Of a stretch of 64,000 bases of DNA, positions 60,793 through 64,000 are shown piece by piece. The first letter of the stretch is position 1. Each line of letters starts with the position of its first letter. The notes below the pieces were generated by a model. It worked only from the letters and a program-made list of their open reading frames with translations, was not told where the DNA came from and did no database searches. The stretch is from Cryobacterium sp. PAMC25264 (lineage in GTDB: Bacteria > Actinomycetota > Actinomycetes > Actinomycetales > Microbacteriaceae): positions 3,782,001 through 3,846,000 of the forward strand of contig NZ_CP080383.1 in assembly GCF_019443325.1 (NCBI RefSeq), read 5' to 3'. The position numbers and the translations under genes are program-made.

Positions 60793-61584
60793 ATGGAACT
60801 GCAGCTGCGTGGCAAGACGGCGTTCGTCAGCGGGTCGACACGCGGAATCGGCTTCGCCGTGGCCTCGACGCTCGCCGAAGAAGGCGCGCGCGTGATCGTG
60901 AACGGCCGCCACGAGGACGCGGTCGACGCGGCCGTGGCCGATCTTCGGCGGACTCATCCCGGTGCTGCTCACGCCGGGCTCGTCGCCGACTTCGCCGACC
61001 CCGCATCCGTCGGGCGGCTGATCGCCGAACTCGGCGACGTCGACATCCTCGTCAACAACGTCGGCCTCTTCGGCCTCGCCGAATTCGAGTCCATCACCGA
61101 TGACGAGTGGGTGCACTACTTCGAAGTCAACCTGATGAGCGGCGTCCGTCTGTCCAGGCATGCGCTGCCCGGCATGCTGAAGCGGGGCTGGGGCCGCATC
61201 CTCTTCGTGAGCAGCGAGTCAGGCGTCAGCATCCCCGCCGACATGATCCACTACGGAGTCACCAAAGCCGCGATGATAGCCCTGAGCAACGGCCTCGCCA
61301 AGCGCACCCGTGGCACCGCAGTGACGGTCAACACGATCCTCGGCGGCCCAACCTACTCGGACGGCGTCGCCAGCACGATTGAATCCATCGCCGCCGCTCA
61401 GTCTGCCCCGGTGGACGCTGTGAAGGCCGGGATTATCGGACGGAACCACACCACGTTGCTCGAGCGGTTCATCAAGCCAGAGGAGATCGCATCTCTGGTG
61501 GCCTATCTGGCGAGCCCGCTCGCATCGGCCACGAACGGCGCGGCAGTGCGGGTGGATGGTGGGGTGCTGACGGGAACACTCTAG
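60793..61584 (+). CDS. Short-chain dehydrogenase/reductase
   Basis: A 263-residue classical SDR. The cofactor motif is GSTRGIG (residues 14-20), then NNVG (88-91). Catalytic Ser141 and Tyr154/Lys158 lie in SESGVSIPADMIHYGVTKAA. The substrate is unknown. The ATG at 60793 has GGAG upstream. The divergent MarR gene and the two operators suggest a substrate-inducible detoxification or catabolic role. Confidence 0.92.
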   Translation: MELQLRGKTAFVSGSTRGIGFAVASTLAEEGARVIVNGRHEDAVDAAVADLRRTHPGAAHAGLVADFADPASVGRLIAELGDVDILVNNVGLFGLAEFESITDDEWVHYFEVNLMSGVRLSRHALPGMLKRGWGRILFVSSESGVSIPADMIHYGVTKAAMIALSNGLAKRTRGTAVTVNTILGGPTYSDGVASTIESIAAAQSAPVDAVKAGIIGRNHTTLLERFIKPEEIASLVAYLASPLASATNGAAVRVDGGVLTGTL

Positions 61585-61710
61585 GCCGAGCCACCCCGCG
61601 CCGGCGGGGCCGAGGTCAGGCGAGGATGCGGGTGACCGACTCGACCGCGACGAGACCGGTGTGACTCAGGGCACTGTCCGGCACGGCGGCTCGCGCGTAC
61701 GATCTGACCA

Positions 61711-62178
61711 ATGAGCTTCGACGACCGGCACCGGCAGATGTACAGCGGGGGTCGCCCCGGCCGTGCGGCCCTGCGATCAAACCGTTTCATGGGACGGCTC
61801 GCGGCGTCCGGCCTGTTGGGCTGGTGGCTGGTCCGGCTGGACACCGTGAACCCGAAGTCGGGCACGCCCCTGCGCCTGCCACTGGTGACCGCGCGGGTGG
61901 ACCGGCGTCGCTACGTCGTCTCGATGCTCGGCCAGGGCGCACGATGGGTGCGCAACGTGCGGTCCGCCGACGGGCGTGTGTCGATCCGGGCGGGCATGAG
62001 CCGGGACGTGCAACTCACCGAGGTGGAGGTGGCCCGCCGGCCTGCCATCATCAAGAACTATCTCCAGCGTGCTCCCGGCGCCCGCCCGCACATCCCGGTC
62101 GACAAGGATGCGCCGCTGGCGGACTTCGCGGCGATCGCGGCCGACTACCCGGTCTTCGAGATCGGCCGGGTGCGCTGA
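61711..62178 (+). CDS. Nitroreductase/deazaflavin-dependent oxidoreductase family protein (Ddn/DUF385-like)
   Basis: A 155-residue protein with LDTVNPKSGTPLRLPLVTAR, RRYVVSMLGQGARWVRNVRS, AIIKNYLQRAPGARPHIPVD and a C-terminal DYPVFEIGRV. This pattern is typical of the split-barrel F420/deazaflavin-dependent nitroreductase family (DUF385). The true cofactor is not proven by sequence. It is isolated between the SDR and a structured intergenic region. Confidence 0.85.
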   Translation: MSFDDRHRQMYSGGRPGRAALRSNRFMGRLAASGLLGWWLVRLDTVNPKSGTPLRLPLVTARVDRRRYVVSMLGQGARWVRNVRSADGRVSIRAGMSRDVQLTEVEVARRPAIIKNYLQRAPGARPHIPVDKDAPLADFAAIAADYPVFEIGRVR

Positions 62179-62519
62179 CCGAGCCGCGAGTCGGACGGGC
62201 GGCCGGGCGGCCGGACGGGCGGATGGGCGGCCGGTCAGAAGGAAGAGGCGGGCCACCCCGATGACGACCCACCCCAAGCGGGGATGCTTCTGGTGTGACC
62301 TCGGCCAGGCCCTATCAACGGTGCCTCAGGGCCACACTTCGGGGAACACCCCCGTTCGGGGGCAGTGTATCCCCGAATTCACCGGTTCGTAAGGCCTGGA
62401 GGGCGACGGATCTGGCCGGGTCGCCGGTTGTTTTGGCAAGATATTCTGACAGGTGTCGCAGCGTTCGGGGAGCCGGCGCCGCGGAGTGGATGGCGCGGTT
62501 GGCGCACCGGAGGAGAACA
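62179..62519. other. 341-bp intergenic region with a structured-RNA candidate
   Basis: The first 45 bp are G/C-rich simple repeats (GGGCGGCCGGGCGGCCGGAC). The candidate structure is at 62305-62399. A GGAGGAGAACA ribosome site leads into the next gene at 62520. No convincing small gene was seen. Confidence 0.6.
62305..62399 (+). ncRNA. Structured RNA candidate (leader or small RNA), unclassified
   Basis: The outer arms CCAGGCC (62305-62311) and GGCCTGG (62393-62399) enclose a strong hairpin at 62340-62375. In that hairpin CGGGGA pairs with TCCCCG, ACA with TGT, and CCCCC with GGGGG around loop GTTC. There is also a small GGCCCT/AGGGCC stem near 62309-62333. No T-tract follows, so this is not a simple terminator. 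No known riboswitch class was recognised. Confidence 0.4.
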
Positions 62520-63731
62520 ATGGCAACGCAGTCAGGCGCGGCAACGCAGGGTGCACCCGGGGCGCCGGTGGCCGCAGCTCCGGCGGCGGATGCTGCGGTG
62601 TCGGCACCGGTCTGGGTGCGGGGCGTCCGACGCCGACCCGAATCCGCGGTCGGAGCGGCCGGCGTGATGGCCGCGGAGCTGCACGAGCCGGGCAGCCCTG
62701 CCGCCGTGGCCGCTGCCGCGTGGGCGGTGGACGGCGACGCGGGCCGCGCCATCCGGTTCGCCGTGGACACGGCGCGCCTGTTGCCGCCGCCCGGTGCGGG
62801 GCAGACCCTGCTCCTCTTCGATGCTCTGGCCAGCGCGGCGGCGGCCGACCTCACCGCGGCACGAGTGCTGGAGGCGCACACCGATGCGTTGACCATCCTT
62901 CGCCAGGCTCACGGGGACACGGCGGCGCCCGGCTCGACCGGCGCCGGCACGCAGAGCTGGGGGGTCTTCGCCGCCGAGGGACCCGGAGTGCGGCTGTCCG
63001 CCACCCGCAGCGATGGCGCGCCCGGCGATTCCGGCTGGCAGCTCGACGGCACCAAGCCGTGGTGCTCGCTGGCGGGCTCGCTCAGTCACGCCCTGGTGAC
63101 CGCCCACACCACCCCCGCTGGCGCCGAACCCCGGCACCGCCGACTGTTCGCGGTCGACCTCGGCGACCCCGGGGTGCGGGTGCACGAGGGCAGCTGGGTC
63201 GCTACCGGGCTGACCCAGGTGCCCAGCGGCCCCGTGGACTTCAGCGCGGTTCCCGCCGTGCCGGTAGGCGACGACGACTGGTATCTGAGCCGGCCCGGGT
63301 TCAGTTGGGGCGGCATCCAGGTGGCGGCCTGCTGGTGGGGCGGTGCCGTGGGTGTGGCCCGGCAGCTGCGCCGGGCCGCAGAGGGCCGTGCGCCCGACCA
63401 GATCATGCGGGCCCATCTCGGCGCGGTCGACCTGGCGCTGCTCGGCGCCGGGGCTGCCCTCTGTGATGCCGCGACCGCGATCGACGCGGGCGAGGCCGTG
63501 GGGTCCGATGGTGTGCTGCTCGCCGCGCGGGTGCGCGGGCTGGTGGCCCGCACGGTCGACGAGGTGCTGACCCGGGTGGGACACGCGCTCGGCCCGGCGC
63601 CGCTCGCGCTCGACGCCCGACACGCCCGACGGGTCGCCGACCTGACCCTGTACGTGCGGCAGCACCATGCCGAGCGTGACGACGCGGCGCTCGGCGACCG
63701 CGTGCTCGGCAAGGAGCTCCCGGCATGGTGA
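62520..63731 (+). CDS. Acyl-CoA dehydrogenase-like protein
   Basis: A 403-residue protein. An Ala-rich N-terminus is followed by an acyl-CoA dehydrogenase-type fold: WQLDGTKPWCSLAGSLSHAL (middle beta-domain), WVATGLTQVPSGPVDF, and GVARQLRRAAEGRAPDQIMR plus the C-terminal helical part. The usual catalytic Glu could not be identified with confidence. The ATG at 62520 has GGAGGAG upstream. It overlaps the next gene (PIG-L deacetylase) by 7 bp, so the pair forms an operon. Confidence 0.85.
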   Translation: MATQSGAATQGAPGAPVAAAPAADAAVSAPVWVRGVRRRPESAVGAAGVMAAELHEPGSPAAVAAAAWAVDGDAGRAIRFAVDTARLLPPPGAGQTLLLFDALASAAAADLTAARVLEAHTDALTILRQAHGDTAAPGSTGAGTQSWGVFAAEGPGVRLSATRSDGAPGDSGWQLDGTKPWCSLAGSLSHALVTAHTTPAGAEPRHRRLFAVDLGDPGVRVHEGSWVATGLTQVPSGPVDFSAVPAVPVGDDDWYLSRPGFSWGGIQVAACWWGGAVGVARQLRRAAEGRAPDQIMRAHLGAVDLALLGAGAALCDAATAIDAGEAVGSDGVLLAARVRGLVARTVDEVLTRVGHALGPAPLALDARHARRVADLTLYVRQHHAERDDAALGDRVLGKELPAW

Positions 63732-64000
63732 CCTTCACTCACAACGGCGGCGGAACCAGCGAAGAGGTCTGGCAGGGTGCCGACTGGGCGGTGCGCGCCC
63801 GGCCGCTTACCCTGTCCGGTTGTGACCGGCTCGTGGTCGTCGCGGCGCACCCCGACGACGAGTCCCTCGGTGCCGGCGGCCTGATCGTCGCGGCCGCGGC
63901 CCAGGGGATCCCGGTCACCGTGATCGTGGCCAGCAACGGAGAGGCCTCGCATCCACACTCGCCCACCACCACACCCGCCGGCCTCGCGGTGGTGCGCCGT
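63725..64000 (+). CDS. PIG-L/LmbE-family deacetylase, N-terminal part (runs off the window edge)
   Basis: From the ATG at 63725 the frame encodes MVTFTHNGGGTSEEVW and then LVVVAAHPDDESLGAGGLIV, the zinc-binding AHPDDE motif of GlcNAc-type deacetylases (PIG-L family, including MshB). VIVASNGEASHPHSP supplies the next conserved part. The rest is outside the window. It overlaps the acyl-CoA dehydrogenase-like gene. The substrate is unknown; the pairing points to a cell-surface or natural-product acyl/glycosyl pathway. Confidence 0.85.
   Translation, partial: MVTFTHNGGGTSEEVWQGADWAVRARPLTLSGCDRLVVVAAHPDDESLGAGGLIVAAAAQGIPVTVIVASNGEASHPHSPTTTPAGLAVVRR

Overview
The window is high-GC DNA from an actinobacterium, most probably a member of the family Microbacteriaceae (a Cryobacterium-like organism is my best guess, from gene content only). 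The pointers are: a 32-residue basic ribosomal protein of the actinobacterial bS22 type; a short archaeal-type aspartyl-tRNA synthetase; a DUF7882-type small protein that I associate with Microbacteriaceae; many GTG starts; lipoproteins and ABC sugar systems of actinobacterial style; and many intergenic GTCGAG-type repeats.

Layout. 1-7800 holds housekeeping genes: upp (partial), tadA, a class I glutamine amidotransferase, a CDF metal transporter, proC, a two-gene Trk/Ktr potassium system divergent from an ArsR-type regulator, a BldC/excisionase-like HTH protein, bS22, a HAD phosphatase, a glutaredoxin-like protein and a Dabb protein. 7800-9300 is repeat-rich with one lipoprotein gene. 9300-15400 carries aspS, a histidine phosphatase and a complete System II cytochrome c maturation operon (ResA-like, CcdA, ResB, CcsB). 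15400-34600 is mainly menaquinone synthesis: menC, menB, menE, menA, menD, menF, menG and a polyprenyl diphosphate synthase. These are interrupted by a group 2 sigma factor with a coupled small protein, a PutA-type proline catabolic enzyme with a LysR regulator, small membrane proteins, a decayed allophanate hydrolase fragment and an IS3-family element. menH was not seen.

34600-42600 holds an FprA-like reductase, an alpha/beta hydrolase, a YajQ-family protein, a LacI regulator, tRNA-Tyr, an inositol monophosphatase-like enzyme, an M23 peptidase and a small alarmone synthetase. 42700-50400 is an alpha-glucoside/maltodextrin locus: GH13 alpha-glucosidase, divergent SBP and two permeases, and a second GH13 enzyme broken by a one-base frameshift. 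50450-53320 holds tRNA-Thr, tRNA-Met and an hrpB helicase that is also frameshifted. 53350-60200 is a second sugar locus: LacI, SBP, two permeases and a GH3 beta-glucosidase. 60190-64000 holds a MarR regulator with two perfect operators, a divergent SDR, a deazaflavin-type oxidoreductase, a structured leader candidate, an acyl-CoA dehydrogenase-like protein and the start of a PIG-L deacetylase.

The most unusual content is not a single gene. It is a family of five 62-63 bp palindromes (arms CCGCGAACTGTGAG) placed at 3' ends of genes. In three genes the palindrome supplies the stop codon and the last few codons. A second palindrome family is also present, and one of its copies has been split by the IS3 element. 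A third repeat type (GTCGAG) culminates in a four-copy, 53-bp tandem array that ends at the stop of the alarmone synthetase gene. Three broken reading frames all fit a single missing base, which may reflect decay or assembly error.
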